A stretch of 64,000 nucleotides of DNA from Adineta steineri (taxonomy: Eukaryota; Rotifera; Eurotatoria; Adinetida; Adinetidae). Below are positions 14,501 through 25,433 of the stretch, in pieces (within the stretch, counting starts at the first letter, position 1; the number at the start of each line of letters is the position of its first letter). The position numbers and the translations under genes were made by a program. Under the pieces are notes generated by a model that did no database searches, was not told the DNA's origin, and worked only from the letters and a program-made list of their open reading frames with translations. The stretch covers positions 21,631 through 85,630 of the forward strand of contig CAJNOI010000294.1 of NCBI GenBank assembly GCA_905250115.1. The letters are read 5' to 3'.

Positions 14501-17500
14501 ATCAACTTATTAATTTACATAGTAATAAGAAATACTTATTTTCTATTAATTAATTCTTGTGTTTTTTTTTCAAGCTCAATTTAAATATGCACTTCGTCAA
14601 CATCGTGAAGATGCAAAAGATCATGTTGTTCGTCATATTGGTGATTTAATTCTCAAATTTGTACGAATCTATTTTTATATTGATCATTAAATAAAATTTT
14701 GTGCTTTTTTTCTTAGCTCGATGGTGATAAAGGTGAACAATTTGCTCGTGCATGTGCTTATTTTATTGAAGATCAATCGCAAGCATTGAAATTAATCAAG
14801 AAAAAAGAACAATCATCAGATTTTGCAGCAGTTATGCGAGTAAATATATTTAAAGATAAAATAAATTAAAAATTCTTCTTCTTCTTCTTTTTTCTTCATT
14901 CAAAAAAGAACTGTGAATCAAATCCATTATGTCGTCGTTTAACATTAAAAGATTATTTACCATCTGTAATGACACGTTTTACAAAATTAAAAATGTTATG
15001 TGAAGCAATGAAAAAATTTGTTTCGGATGATGAAATTGAAAGTGAAAAATTAAGTAAATGTGTTGAATGTGCTGATAGTATATTAAAACGTATGAATTAT
15101 GCACGTTTAAAAAAAGAACAAGAAGCGTTATTAAAACAAATTAAATCAAATCTTGATATACAAATACCAAATGATGATAAATCAATTAATTTACAAAATC
15201 TTCAAGTAAAGAATTGATCCATTGAAATATTTTAATTTCTTTTCTTGTTTTAAAGGATTGTCTTGAAGTTACAAATAATCGTTTGATTTATTCTGGTACA
15301 TTAAAATTATTACCAGATATAACAACACAAAAAACAGAATTTGAATGTTGTCTTTTTACGGATATATTTGTTTTTTTTCAAAAAATACCATTGCAATTAT
15401 CCGAACAACGTGGAATTGAAGAAACATATCGTTACGTATTAAAAGAACATCAACGTGATGCAAATAGTGGACGTCATACGCGACCAAGAACAGCCGTACC
15501 AGGAACACGATATACAGCAGCACAAAATTTTATTTTAACACCGGTTATTCGTCTCGATCATTTATTAATTAAAAAGAAAGCTTGCGGAGGTAATTTAATT
15601 ATAATAGACTAGAGGTCCCTGTGAACAGTTAGGATTTCATATTATAGGGAAAACTGACTCAATAAAAAGTGAGTAGTGTCGTCAAACTTGAAAGTTGAAT
15701 TCAATTGTTCTCTTCCCTTCATCGTCACTCTTGTTCTACTTACCCAGTTATTCCTGTTTCCCTTACTCATACTCTCCCTGTTCACTCTCCTCCCTCCTAC
15801 TGTCACCTTCTTGCAGATGGATAGTTGAATGCTTAAGTTCAAGTGTGAGGTGTGGCATACATGCAAAAAATTTGGATAATTCTTAAAGCTGCGATTAACT
15901 AAAATATAGGACAGACATATTTTCTTTTTTTATTGCTTTGAAAGGGTAGTCCTCATTGAAAAATTTTAGAGATATTGAAAAACTATGTTAATTCTATCTT
16001 TTAGGTGCTCGTTCATTCTATGTCATTGATACAGATAAAAAACAATTGATTGAAGTTGAAGCTAATTCCAAAGATGATCTTGAAAAGTAATTATTAATAT
16101 TATTTATTTAAATAATTAATTTGTTTTTGTACTATTCAGATGGTTAGAATGGATTGAAAAAGCTCGAAAACCATTTGAAAAACCTAAATTATCTTCTATT
16201 TCTTCATCGAATGAAAAAACTCTAAATCCATCTATTTCTTCTCAATCAATAACATCAACAACATCATCAACAATAACACCACGGTAAGAATTTATTTTTT
16301 TTCATTAAATAAAACCTATTATGTTATTTTGCTAATTAAAGATCTGCAATTATTGAAGAACAAGCAAATATTCAATTAGTTGCACCTAATCAAGTTAAAA
16401 TAATTGATAAACAAACATTAATTGAAGATACACCTGAATCATTATTAAATGCCATTCTTGAGAAGGATAAGGAACTGAAACGTTTATTACATGAAAAAGA
16501 ATTGCTCCTTTCACGTCTTCTCAACATTCCTCAAGATCAAATTAAAGATATACCAGGAAATGTAAGAATATCTTTTCTTTATCTCATATATATATATATA
16601 TATTTTGTTTACTTCTTATATTTAGATTGCAATAACACAACCAACTAAATCAATATCATCATTAGAAGCAATTACAAATGCAGCTAGTTGTCGTAAATAT
16701 TTCATATATATATTATTATTTTTTCTTATTAATCATAATTCAATTAGATAATCAATTAATACAAACAATAAGTCAAACACAAAATCGAGCAGCAAAAGAT
16801 AAAAAAACATCCACAATTGAAGTTCAATCATTATGGACACCATTAACACAACTTGGTGAACAACTTACTCTAGCTTTGGTAATTTATTTTCATAAAATTA
16901 AATTAAATTAAAAAAAATTTTTTTTTCTCTTATTCATTTAGAAATTATCAAATAATCAAAAACAAGAAGGTCTTTCAGTGCGTGATTATCGTTCATCAAA
17001 TTTTGATCATTTAAATCCACTATTAAGACGAAATAGTAGTAGTTCAAGTAGTGCATTAACAATAACACCATCCATTCTTAGTAATCTATCACAACCATAT
17101 TCAGATTTAAAAGATTCATTATCAATGTCATCACTTCATTCATCTGAATCACTTGGTTCAGTAGCTATTCCATTACAACAACAACAACAACAACCACTAC
17201 CACCACAAACATTTACTGATTTAATTCATTTTGAATCTCGTTCACCAACATCAAATGAACAACAATTATCATCGATAACTGATTTAGATGAAACTATTAA
17301 ATCATTACCATCAACATCTAAACCACAACAATTACATATGGCAACAGAAGTTGTTGAACGTTATGATGAAGGTGTTTTTGATGATGGTACAACAAGTCAA
17401 ACAGAAGAAGATGAAAATAATAGTGCTGTTATGGCTGATAGTGATGATGAAGATGAAATTGAACATTTTGATTCAACTGATAGTATAAATACTGCTGTTG

Positions 17501-17769
17501 AAAATGCTCAACAACATTCAAATAGTTATTTAATGCAAATAAATAATATTCAAACAAATTTAGATAATTCAAATAATGCATCAACAGAAGCTCAAACAGT
17601 TAATCTAGGTAAATATGATACTAAATATTTGTTTTAATTTCTATTTTTTTCTTATTTTTTTTCAGACATGTTTGAAGAAGAAGTTTATGACAATGTTAAA
17701 TCCAATAATTCATCAATAACAAATGATAATGATAAGAATATATTACGTAATACAACAAGCGATGCATGA
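2564..17769 (+). CDS. RhoGEF2: Rho guanine nucleotide exchange factor, PDZ-RhoGEF/LARG type (PDZ-RGSL-C1-DH-PH)
   Basis: Activates Rho GTPases, by family linking G-alpha-12/13 receptors to the actomyosin cortex. I assembled 36 exons whose phases all agree (5,010 nt, 1,669 aa). Exons: 2564-2577, 2634-2668, 2724-2872, 5402-5459, 10318-10550, 10610-10747, 10801-10908, 10998-11174, 11331-11348 (18 nt), 11478-11531, 11580-11612, 11676-11804, 11860-11967, 12018-12192, 12245-12377, 12433-12689, 12752-12877, 12963-13112, 13220-13267, 13319-13363, 13412-13463, 13523-13591, 13645-13668, 14054-14146, 14193-14521, 14575-14660, 14717-14839, 14909-15205, 15256-15589, 16005-16086, 16140-16283, 16342-16561, 16626-16692, 16748-16878, 16942-17608, 17666-17769. 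PDZ is at about aa 17-95 (FGYGLTVSGDNPVYV), RGS-like about 340-545, C1 about 575-625 with H-x12-C-x2-C-x13-C-x2-C-x4-H-x2-C-x6-C, DH about 860-1080, PH about 1088-1238. The tail is Ser/Gln-rich and acidic. The C1 domain favours the fly RhoGEF2 layout. Confidence 0.93.
2963..3547 (-). CDS. Nested antisense single-exon gene, unknown protein of 194 aa
   Basis: An uninterrupted 194-codon ORF lies wholly inside the 2873-5401 intron of the RhoGEF gene, on the opposite strand. It begins at an ATG (MVTTEHRRFSSKSTHAPC) and ends at TAA. Composition is protein-like and not low-complexity: charged and aromatic residues are mixed, and codon choice resembles nearby exons. No signal peptide, membrane segment or family motif was recognised. 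It could be a separate intronless gene or a retrocopy. Conservation in a related species would settle whether it is coding. Confidence 0.55.
   Translation of the reverse strand: MVTTEHRRFSSKSTHAPCPPTQHIFQSGIPINPSLSKSTKIKDLRQVNILNELYPFQDMKTHVQETIEIIPQPVSCERIFHSYIDDHTNLRSREYIKLDQGVYIRSDQTGHLYTNDNIDFDHRFKLDFYSTTLYIFPKQRHEKFISEIRYIPEHITIKYKTTLESLAATLSSHEHYYQNIQDFYHITKDIFYRI
5460..10317 (+). other. Large RhoGEF intron (4.9 kb) with microsatellites
   Basis: Much larger than the gene's usual 50-60 bp introns. It holds CT-rich and AT dinucleotide tracts, an AGA run near 6474-6506, TA runs near 7680-7697 and 9210-9235, and an alternative first exon described separately. Nothing else coding is supported. 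Confidence 0.6.
7856..8987 (+). CDS. RhoGEF2: Alternative first coding exon of the RhoGEF gene (PDZ-less isoform)
   Basis: An ORF starts at ATG 7856 in the context AAAATGGCCGCC, with an in-frame TGA 27 bases upstream, so translation can begin here. It runs 377 codons and reaches a GCAG|GTAAAT donor at 8988 in phase 1. The next RhoGEF exon (10318) takes phase 1, the same as the upstream PDZ exon ending at 5459, so this exon can splice directly into the RhoGEF body. The result would be a 1,961-aa protein without the first 85 residues that carry most of the PDZ domain. The exon product is rich in Ser, Thr and Asn, with an Asn run near 8144-8184, and looks disordered. Codon use is coding-like throughout. 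A separate nested gene is possible, but no other 3' exon was found. Confidence 0.7.
15590..16004 (+). repeat. Enlarged PH-domain intron with a pyrimidine-rich insert
   Basis: A 415-bp intron among neighbours of about 50 bp. Its middle (about 15683-15844) is a C/T-rich tract flanked by partly inverted ends containing CTTGAAAGTTGAATTCAA on the left and GGATAGTTGAATGCTTAAG on the right. Similar end motifs flank the repeats at 35.35-35.82 kb, which suggests a small mobile element inserted in the intron. Confidence 0.4.
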
Positions 17770-18667
17770 ATATTTTTTCTGGAATGAATGATGTTTTATG
17801 TCTTATTCTTTGGTGCTCTCTTTTTTCCGCCATGATTTGTCTTCTGATTTTTTTGTTTCTCTTACTTTCAACATTCTATGCACACACTGATGAAAAACTT
17901 TAATTCGATTATATATAGACACATATCTATATATCCACCATGCACTATGTCTGCCTGTTTTTAATATGCTTTTTTAAAAAAATAAACAATTTTTTTTCTT
18001 CTTCTTTCTTATTACTGATGTCCATCGCGATATTATCCAGATCAAAGAAATCAATTAGATTCTGTGCTATAATCTTCTGCTTTTTGTCAACTGAGAAAAA
18101 CATCAAAACAAAATATATTTGAACAATCTTCTTTTTTTTTTGTGTATTTCTGCGCGTTTACATTTGTTCTACTTTCTTCTTTTTTTTGTCTACTTCTTTG
18201 TGTATAGTTTTTCTTTTGGTTGGCACTTATGCGCATCATCTTTTTTTTTTCTACTTTTTACTCGCAACGAACCTTGTGTGCGGATTCTCGCGCTCTCTGT
18301 GCATATACGGTGTGTGAGAATGTTGATTATTTCGTTTTTACATTGTTCTCTTTTTTTCTTTTACAAATGGCGGATTCGATGAATGTGTTTTTTTTTCTTT
18401 TTCTTAAAGTATATATATATATTTTTTGCTTGTTGCTGCCTTCCATTTTGTCATCAACAAAAAAATTAAGTCAATAAGTAGTGATTCATTTTTTGATTGA
18501 TTAATTCATTTATAATGCTACATTTGTCAAGTTGTTTTTTTTCCTATCAGACAAATTACTATGGGTTCATCATCAACTAAGAATTTGACTTTGTAATATA
18601 GGTCGAAATAATTTTATTCAGTTAAAACTTCTCTGATAAACACACATAAAACAATGTATTGTTTTTT
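17770..18667. other. Convergent intergenic region, RhoGEF and KIF9 3' ends
   Basis: The 3' ends of two convergent genes share this 0.9-kb stretch, which must hold both 3' UTRs. It is T-rich with long TTTTCTTTT tracts. Open frames here are low-complexity Phe/Leu strings and not supported as genes. Confidence 0.5.
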
Positions 18668-21600
18668 TTATCGAACCATGGGTTTTTGTTGATTACCATT
18701 TGTATATAATGATGGAAGAGATTCTTGTTCATCATATCCAAGATAATGAGCACTATTTGTTGTAACAGTTGTTGATGGAGCTTGTTTCCATGGACCTTGA
18801 GCTGTTGCTGCATCGAAAACATGCTATGAAAAATAGAAAAACAAATAAACAATCAATATACATATAATGAGAATTTTTTAATTTACACGTCGATTTGTTT
18901 TCATTTGAGCTTGTCGAAATGGCATACTATCAAGATCGGAAAGTAATAATTCTTTTTGCATACGTTCGAATCTTTCAGCTGCATCATCATAAACACGAGA
19001 ATCATTATTATTCTTATTTGATGATGTTAAATCATCGGGACCACCGGTAGTATTTTCATTCGAATAACAATCATTATACCAAATATCGAATTCTAGAAAA
19101 AAAAAATAAAAATTATCAACAAAAATATGAAATTATTCTTGTACCTTGAAGAAGTCGATTTTGACATTGATTAACCAAATTTTGACAATAGGATATTTCG
19201 GATTTAAGACTTTTCCATTCATCAAAATCAGTTCGATAAATACCTTTAAGATCTTGTAATTTTGAAATAAGCTCATATTCTTCTTCATCGATTATTGTTT
19301 CACCATTTTCATTTAAAAATTCACCTATTTTTTGTTTTTTTCAAAGAATAAAGATAAAAATAAAAAAGACAAAAGCAACGAGAGTTGTTTTTTACCCATT
19401 GATAATCTTTCATTCTTTTTCTGTTCAGCTTTAACACGTGTTTCATCAATTTCACCTTTTGTTTGATTAATACGACGTGCTAAATCAGTAAATTGTTTCT
19501 TTTTTACTGCTGTTATTTCTTTATTATCGAGATAGATTTTATTTAAATTTGAACCTCGACCTTGTTTAAACTCTTCAAATGCAACTGCTCGACCAGGTGG
19601 TGTACTAAAAACGATTTTTAAAAATATAATTATTTAATTTTAATTTCTTTACTTTGGAGGTTGATCTTTTGTATCAACTACATCACTTGCTTCTTTCACT
19701 TGTGAAAATTGTTCTTCATCCGTTGTTGCACCTCGTTGAGGACCAGCACCATTTGGTTTAAATCCAGGAGGTGGAGGAGATTTTGCCTTAGCACTAATTT
19801 CATATTAAAAGAGATGAAACAAAAATCGTCTTTAATATAGAAAGTAATATACCCAGGCTGTTGTGTTGCTGGTGGTTTTAAGGTTGTTACAGCAGCTGCT
19901 GGTGTTGTTGCCTGTTGTTTTTTATTTCGTGCCATTTTAAGTAAAGACTCTTTACTGCCACGTTGATCTTTTGCACCTGTACCAAAATTTTGACCATCAA
20001 GATCTCCTCCCATACCACCTCGACTACTGCCAGGCATCTAAAAGATTGATAACATAAACTGACTTTATCCAGTAATTAAAAAATGTTTAAGAAGAAGTTT
20101 GGGATATATATGTAGGTAAAGCATTGAAAAGATTTCGCAATTGTATAAGCTATTTCTACCGAAATACGACATAGATATTGACTTTATTAAGAATACTACA
20201 TTGAAATATATTTTATATATAATACTTAAAGCAATGAATTACTTACAATTTCTGAATAATCATCTTCCTGTAATATATTTTATAGTTTATAATTAACACT
20301 ATTCGATATTTACCTTATGACCATCTTGTTGATCATATCCTTGTTTATCTGCAGGAATGTATCGATCACGACATTTCTTTTCAGCATCCTTTTCAGTTGT
20401 TCTAAATATAGAATAAATCATCATGATCATCTTTTTTATCTATCTTTTAACTTACCGACAAATATTTCGTAATGCATTAAATACAGCTACAGAGAAATAA
20501 AAACGTTTTTTTTATAATTATATATATTAAAGAGAAAAAAAACCTTGTATTTGTCGAAGATTTTTGACTTCAATATCATCTAATGATCCTTCAATAAATT
20601 TTCGACATTGATTTTCAATTTCATATATTTGTTGTTCCGATAATGTTTCATGTGGTACACTATGACGACGTGCTAATGAATCATGTAATGCTAATTCTTC
20701 ACGTAAAAGTTTATTTTCACGTTTATAAGTTTCAATAGCTTTTATTGGATCAATAACTTCATTAATAGTTGGTTCAGCAGGTACACACATCATTCGACTA
20801 GCAAAACGAAGTGTAGAAATCTATTCAATACAAAAATATATAATTTAAATTATTCTTTGTATTTTTTCATCTTACTGTTTCTTCAAGTTGTTGTAATTCT
20901 GGCCAAATATTTGCAATCATTACTGTCATGCATCGTCCACCAATACTATCTTTCAATGCATGTGTTAATTTCGAACTTCGACAATTATGAGAATTTGATT
21001 TTTTATCCGATAAATTAATTACAGCTTGTTCAAGAAATGATAAAGATTTATTAATAAATGTTGCTTCTCGTTTAGTAATACCTTCCGACTAAATAAATTT
21101 TAAAGATGAAAATAATTCATTTTAAAAGTAAAACATACATTCGTTTTAGCTAATCGTTCACTACCAGCTAAATCAACTAGATTTAATTTTGACATTGTAT
21201 ATTTTTCACTCGATGATACTAATGATCGACGTTCAATAACAATAGTAAATAAGCAATGTGAACGTGATGATTGTTTGTTGAGAACATGTTGTCCTATAGC
21301 TCGATTGGTTTCACCTTCAAATAATAAATTTAATGCTTCTTCTTCACTATTTGCAAGACGATATGATAATCCTTTAACATAAACTAAGCCCGAATCTTCA
21401 CCAATAGATAATTGTTGTTGTTGTTGATAATCTGATTGAGTATCTAATGTACGAAGTAAATCACACATTTGATCATTATAGATTTCAAGATAAGCAATAC
21501 TTAAATACACAAAAAATAAGATTTGATAATTTTATTTTCTATTTCATATATACCGAATAGAATAAGAAAATTCTTGTCGACTATTTATTTCTTGATAAAG

Positions 21601-22075
21601 ATGTTGTAAAGTACGAGGTATAATACCACGATTTGAATAACTCTCAGTAAAACCAGTCATTGTATGAGTTTTTCCAGCTCCAGTCTGACCATAACACATT
21701 ATTGTTCCTAAAATAGAATTTCTTTCTTGAGAAAGAAAAATAATCATAAATTCGTATATATACCATTGTAACCATCTAATGTACGAGTGATAACATCTTT
21801 AGCTGTAGCATTGAAAATTTCTTCTTGATTAACATTATTATATACACCATCAAAATGAAATGTCCAATCATTTATTTTATTATCAACAACATTTTGTGAT
21901 GGTGCTCGATGAATACCAACTGTCTAAAAAATATTAGATTGATTCGAGTTTATTTTTTGAAAAATTTTTAACTAACTCGATTATCAGGTCCTATTGCAAG
22001 CATATCCGATGCAAAACTAGTTGTTGGACGCGTTCGAACATAAACTTTAACTTTATTCGCTGATCTTGGTGGCAT
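18668..22075 (-). CDS. KIF9: Kinesin-9 family motor, KIF9-like
   Basis: Microtubule motor of the kinesin-9 family, which acts in cilia and flagella. Fifteen exons with consistent phases (2,481 nt, 826 aa): 22075-21977, 21923-21764, 21707-21554, 21499-21139, 21088-20876, 20820-20544, 20486-20456, 20401-20314, 20267-20247 (21 nt), 20037-19853, 19793-19653, 19604-19396, 19324-19145, 19092-18887, 18823-18668. The motor domain covers about aa 1-345: P-loop GQTGAGKTHT, switch I NKQSSRSH, switch II LVDLAGSE. A neck/coil follows (ENKLLREELALHDSLARR). The C-terminal half carries the KIF9-type segments GRAVAFEEFK, TIIDEEEYELISKL and LLQEFDIWYND, which separate it from other kinesins. The motor is complete, with no frameshift. 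Confidence 0.93.
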
Positions 22076-22153
22076 AGTTTTGCTTTTTCTATTATTATAA
22101 TATACATTTCTATAGAAACTAAAAAATATCTTACATTTTATTTATATTTTTTT
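22076..22153. promoter_or_regulatory. Compact bidirectional promoter spacer
   Basis: Only 78 bp separate the KIF9 start codon (-) from the next start codon (+). Both 5' UTRs and any shared promoter must fit here, or transcription must start inside the neighbouring gene. The spacer is AT-rich with a T run before the + strand ATG. Confidence 0.5.
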
Positions 22154-22801
22154 ATGTTAATTGATCATGAAAGAACATCTTTATCTACAATAAGACAAAG
22201 TCGAAATCGATTAAAATATATAAATAGAAATGGAAATGATAAAATTAAATCTAATGGATTACCTTGTTATCATCGAAATTATGTTCGTTTTCCAAAAAGT
22301 TCATCACGTTCACGTTCACGTGATAATTCAAAATTTGTTCAACTACGTTCATCGATTGATTATCGAAAAAAATTAATCTTACTTGTTCTACAAATTATTG
22401 TTTTACTTCATATATGTTCTCTGATCTATTGTCATCGAAAACAATCTGTATTTGTTGTTAAATATACCATAATAACACTTGTTCTTTTCAATTTCTTAAC
22501 ATATAGTTGTGTTCAATATGATACACGACAAGCAGAACATGGTGGATTATTATTAGGTGAAAGTCCACTTCTATTTTTACTCTGGTATGGAGGAATTATT
22601 GGTGGAGGACTTGCATTACTTATCGAAAAACATAAATATCTTCGAAGTCAAGCATTTACTTCTCGACTAAAAATGATTATTATATTCAATGCTACCTGGC
22701 CTTTTATTTTCTATATCTTATATATGTGTCGAAACGAATTTTTATACGTAGAAACTTCTAGTGTGTTATTGTCTCATTTCGAAGCCCAACATCATTTGTA
22801 A
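22154..22801 (+). CDS. DUF1294-like multi-pass membrane protein
   Basis: An intronless 215-aa ORF. The N-terminal 70 residues are basic and polar (KSSSRSRSRD). Four hydrophobic helices follow, at about aa 73-93, 100-118, 137-157 and 172-193. Between and after helices 2 and 3 lie residues typical of the DUF1294 family: YDTRQAEHGG, then ESPLL, GGIIGGGLAL and an HK motif followed by a Phe. DUF1294 proteins are small membrane proteins best known from bacteria, with no defined biochemical role. A bacterial origin is possible, since the gene has no introns, but codon use matches the neighbours. Function cannot be assigned. Confidence 0.7.
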   Translation: MLIDHERTSLSTIRQSRNRLKYINRNGNDKIKSNGLPCYHRNYVRFPKSSSRSRSRDNSKFVQLRSSIDYRKKLILLVLQIIVLLHICSLIYCHRKQSVFVVKYTIITLVLFNFLTYSCVQYDTRQAEHGGLLLGESPLLFLLWYGGIIGGGLALLIEKHKYLRSQAFTSRLKMIIIFNATWPFIFYILYMCRNEFLYVETSSVLLSHFEAQHHL

Positions 22802-23372
22802 TAAGAGATGACATTGAAAACAGAGAAACTATAGAAACTCCTTATTCATTCTAAAGTAAAGGAAAAATTGTGCAAAGATGTCGCAACTAGAAGGTTGACC
22901 AAGAATTTATTTCATATATTGGAACAAATTAAAATTGGTTTTATCAGATTTCTTAACTAACATACCATGCATGTCACTTCAAGGTATTCAAATTTTAATC
23001 AAGAAAAATAAGTGTGCATAATGAACACATGCAATATATATATATATATATTAAATTATAATAAGCATATGAAATGAATTTTTTCATCTGTTAAAATTAT
23101 ATTGCGAATAATTTTCTCGTTGAAGTATCATCTTGAGAGTGTGGGTCAACGGAAGTAAAGAATATCATAAAACAATAGATCGTTGAGTTGTATTACACAA
23201 TGCGTTTATTTCATGAAGTAATTTCAACGAAGAGAATATGACTAAAAAAGGAGAAAAACAAGAATATGACGCTGTTTGACATATTCACCTATATGTTGCA
23301 TTATTGACATGTAATAACAACGCTATAAAAGGTAGTTGATAATATGTTCGTCAATACTCATTTATAACAAAA
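22802..23372 (+). promoter_or_regulatory. Intergenic region with TATA-type core promoter
   Basis: The region is AT-rich with a TA run near 23036-23051. Close to its end is a consensus TATAAAAGG at 23324-23332, about 45 bases before the ATG at 23373, with TCAATA near 23352 as a possible initiator. This would give a 5' UTR of only some 20 bases. The rest shows nothing recognisable. Confidence 0.5.
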
Positions 23373-25301
23373 ATGTCTAGAGATACATATTGTAGTGGAA
23401 CATTTATTGGTCAACGTATTTCTGATGATTCAATAGATTTGAATAATACAGAAGAAAATCGATTGAAATTTACATTGTGTTTTACTCCAACAAAAAATTA
23501 TCCATCGGTATTTGGTGGAGGATTATATGATTCTTATTTAAGTATTATTCATGGAACTTATAATGGAACAAAACGAGAATGTTCAATGATTGAAATAATA
23601 AATGGTATATCAACATATTCTTATCAATGTAAATTAATAATTGATAGATCGAAGGGTACAGCTTATTTACATGGAACATGGAAATCATTAATTAATTCAA
23701 ATTTATTTGGAAAATTAGCTATGATTTGTGAAGAAGATATTCCAACGGATTTTCTTTCAGGAATATGGATTGGTCAGTCAGATCCCGATGAAGAACTTCA
23801 TGATTTTTTCATACCTATAAATCCAATTCGATGGTGTATAACAATTTTTCGAACGCATAATGATCAATGGAAATTGTATGGCAGCGGATATTTTAATGAT
23901 TCAGCTGATATTCCTGATCAACCTCTTCTATTTTTTACATTAGAAGGAAACGGTACTTTAGATGATATGAATATTATTAAAAAATATAATACAAATACAG
24001 ATTATACAGTAGAATATCGAGGAAAATTCATTGAATTAGAAAATAAAAATTTTCAATTTCAAGGACGTTGGTCAAATTTAACAGCAGGAAGTTATGGATC
24101 ATTTTTTGCTAAACAATTTCGATTAAATCCATTAATATCCTATAGACTTGATATATGTATATGTGAAATTTGTGGAAATGCAATCAATCCTGGTGATAAT
24201 CGTTGGTGTTGTTTTCAATGTACTTATAATACATGTTCTTCTGGATGTCATCTTAATTCATTAGCTACGAATCATAAACATGAATTAATTGTTGATATTC
24301 TTCCTTGTCAAACAGTAGCACATGGAGATACTTCAGTTGAATTAATTGAAAATGCATTTCAACTATTTCATTTATCACCACTTCTTATCTATAAAAATCA
24401 AGAAACGAATGAATTTACTGCAATGAGCTATGGAGAAATGTTTGATAAATGTATTAAATTATCAAAATATTGGAAAAATTTCGTTGCCAATGCTAACAAT
24501 GATAATCGACCATTTATTTTATTAATTTGTAATACATCACCTGCATATATATGTTGTTTATTAAGTGGACTTTTATTACAATCAGTGATTGTTCCAATAA
24601 ATGGTTCATTACATATCGATGCTATTAAACATACATTATCAATAACTAACCCATCAGTAATTGTTATTGATGAACAATATTATGATAAAGTTTGTCCAGT
24701 ATTATCATCCAATCAAAAAGATTCTTTAATGATTATTTATAAACATGAAGAACAATTTCTTCATCAATCAAAAACAATGAATAATACAACAAATATAATT
24801 TCATTAACAAATGCTCTTGAATTTGGTGAGACAAGTTCAATTGATATAAAATCATCATTTAATTTATCTTCGACAACAATCTCAGCAATACTTTCAACAT
24901 CGGGTAGTACTGGCTATCCAAAAGGTGCTATATTTACAGAAGATTTGATTGTTCCAACAGATAATTTTACCTTAATATCACCATTTATACGTATTGATTA
25001 TCAACCATTTGATCCAACAATTCTCTTATCGTTAATGACTACAATTCGTTATGGAAGTAGTCGAGGTTTAACTAATTTAAATAATATGTGGAATGATATT
25101 AAATATATAAAACCTACAAGTCTTGGATTAACACCACAATTATGGAATTTAATTTATAAAAATTATTTAAGTAAATTAAATGATAATTTAACATTGATGG
25201 AAAAGGAAAGTGTTGAAAAAGATATTCGAAATGATTTAGGTGGAAGAGTTCATGTTGGAACATCAGGAGGTGGATCGATTTCACCTACGGTTTTATTTTT
25301 T
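23373..25301 (+). CDS. ZZ-finger adenylation enzyme, 5' part (carboxylic-acid-reductase/NRPS-like)
   Basis: A single open exon of 643 codons runs into the N gap. The first ~255 residues form two similar halves, each opening with a GTFIGQ/GIWIGQ-like motif and closing with a GTWKS/GRWSN-like motif; I do not recognise this module. A ZZ-type zinc finger follows at about aa 264-310 (CEICGNAINPGDNRWCCFQC, then CSSGCH and H-x-H). Then comes an AMP-binding domain, from about aa 325, with the A3 P-loop STSGSTGYPKG and the A5-like GGRVHVGTSGGGSISPTVL. The acid is presumably activated as an acyl-adenylate. The long-chain-acyl-CoA-synthetase/CAR subtype is suggested by the A5 region. The rest of the A domain, and any carrier and reductase domains, would lie in or beyond the gap. 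The reductase gene at the right edge shows what such a 3' end looks like. Confidence 0.75.
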
Positions 25302-25401
25302 NNNNNNNNNNNNNNNNNNNNNNNNNNNNNNNNNNNNNNNNNNNNNNNNNNNNNNNNNNNNNNNNNNNNNNNNNNNNNNNNNNNNNNNNNNNNNNNNNNN
25401 N
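25302..25401. other. Assembly gap (100 N)
   Basis: Exactly 100 N, the usual placeholder for a gap of unknown length. It interrupts the adenylation-enzyme gene on the left and starts inside an intron of a receptor gene on the right, so the two flanks belong to different genes. Confidence 0.95.
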
Positions 25402-25433
25402 TACAAAACTGTATCGATTTTCTTTTTCGTTAG

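Noticed and set aside
18119-18477. Phe/Leu-rich overlapping ORFs downstream of RhoGEF
   Set aside because: Produced by TTTTCTT tracts in a 3' region; low complexity in all frames.
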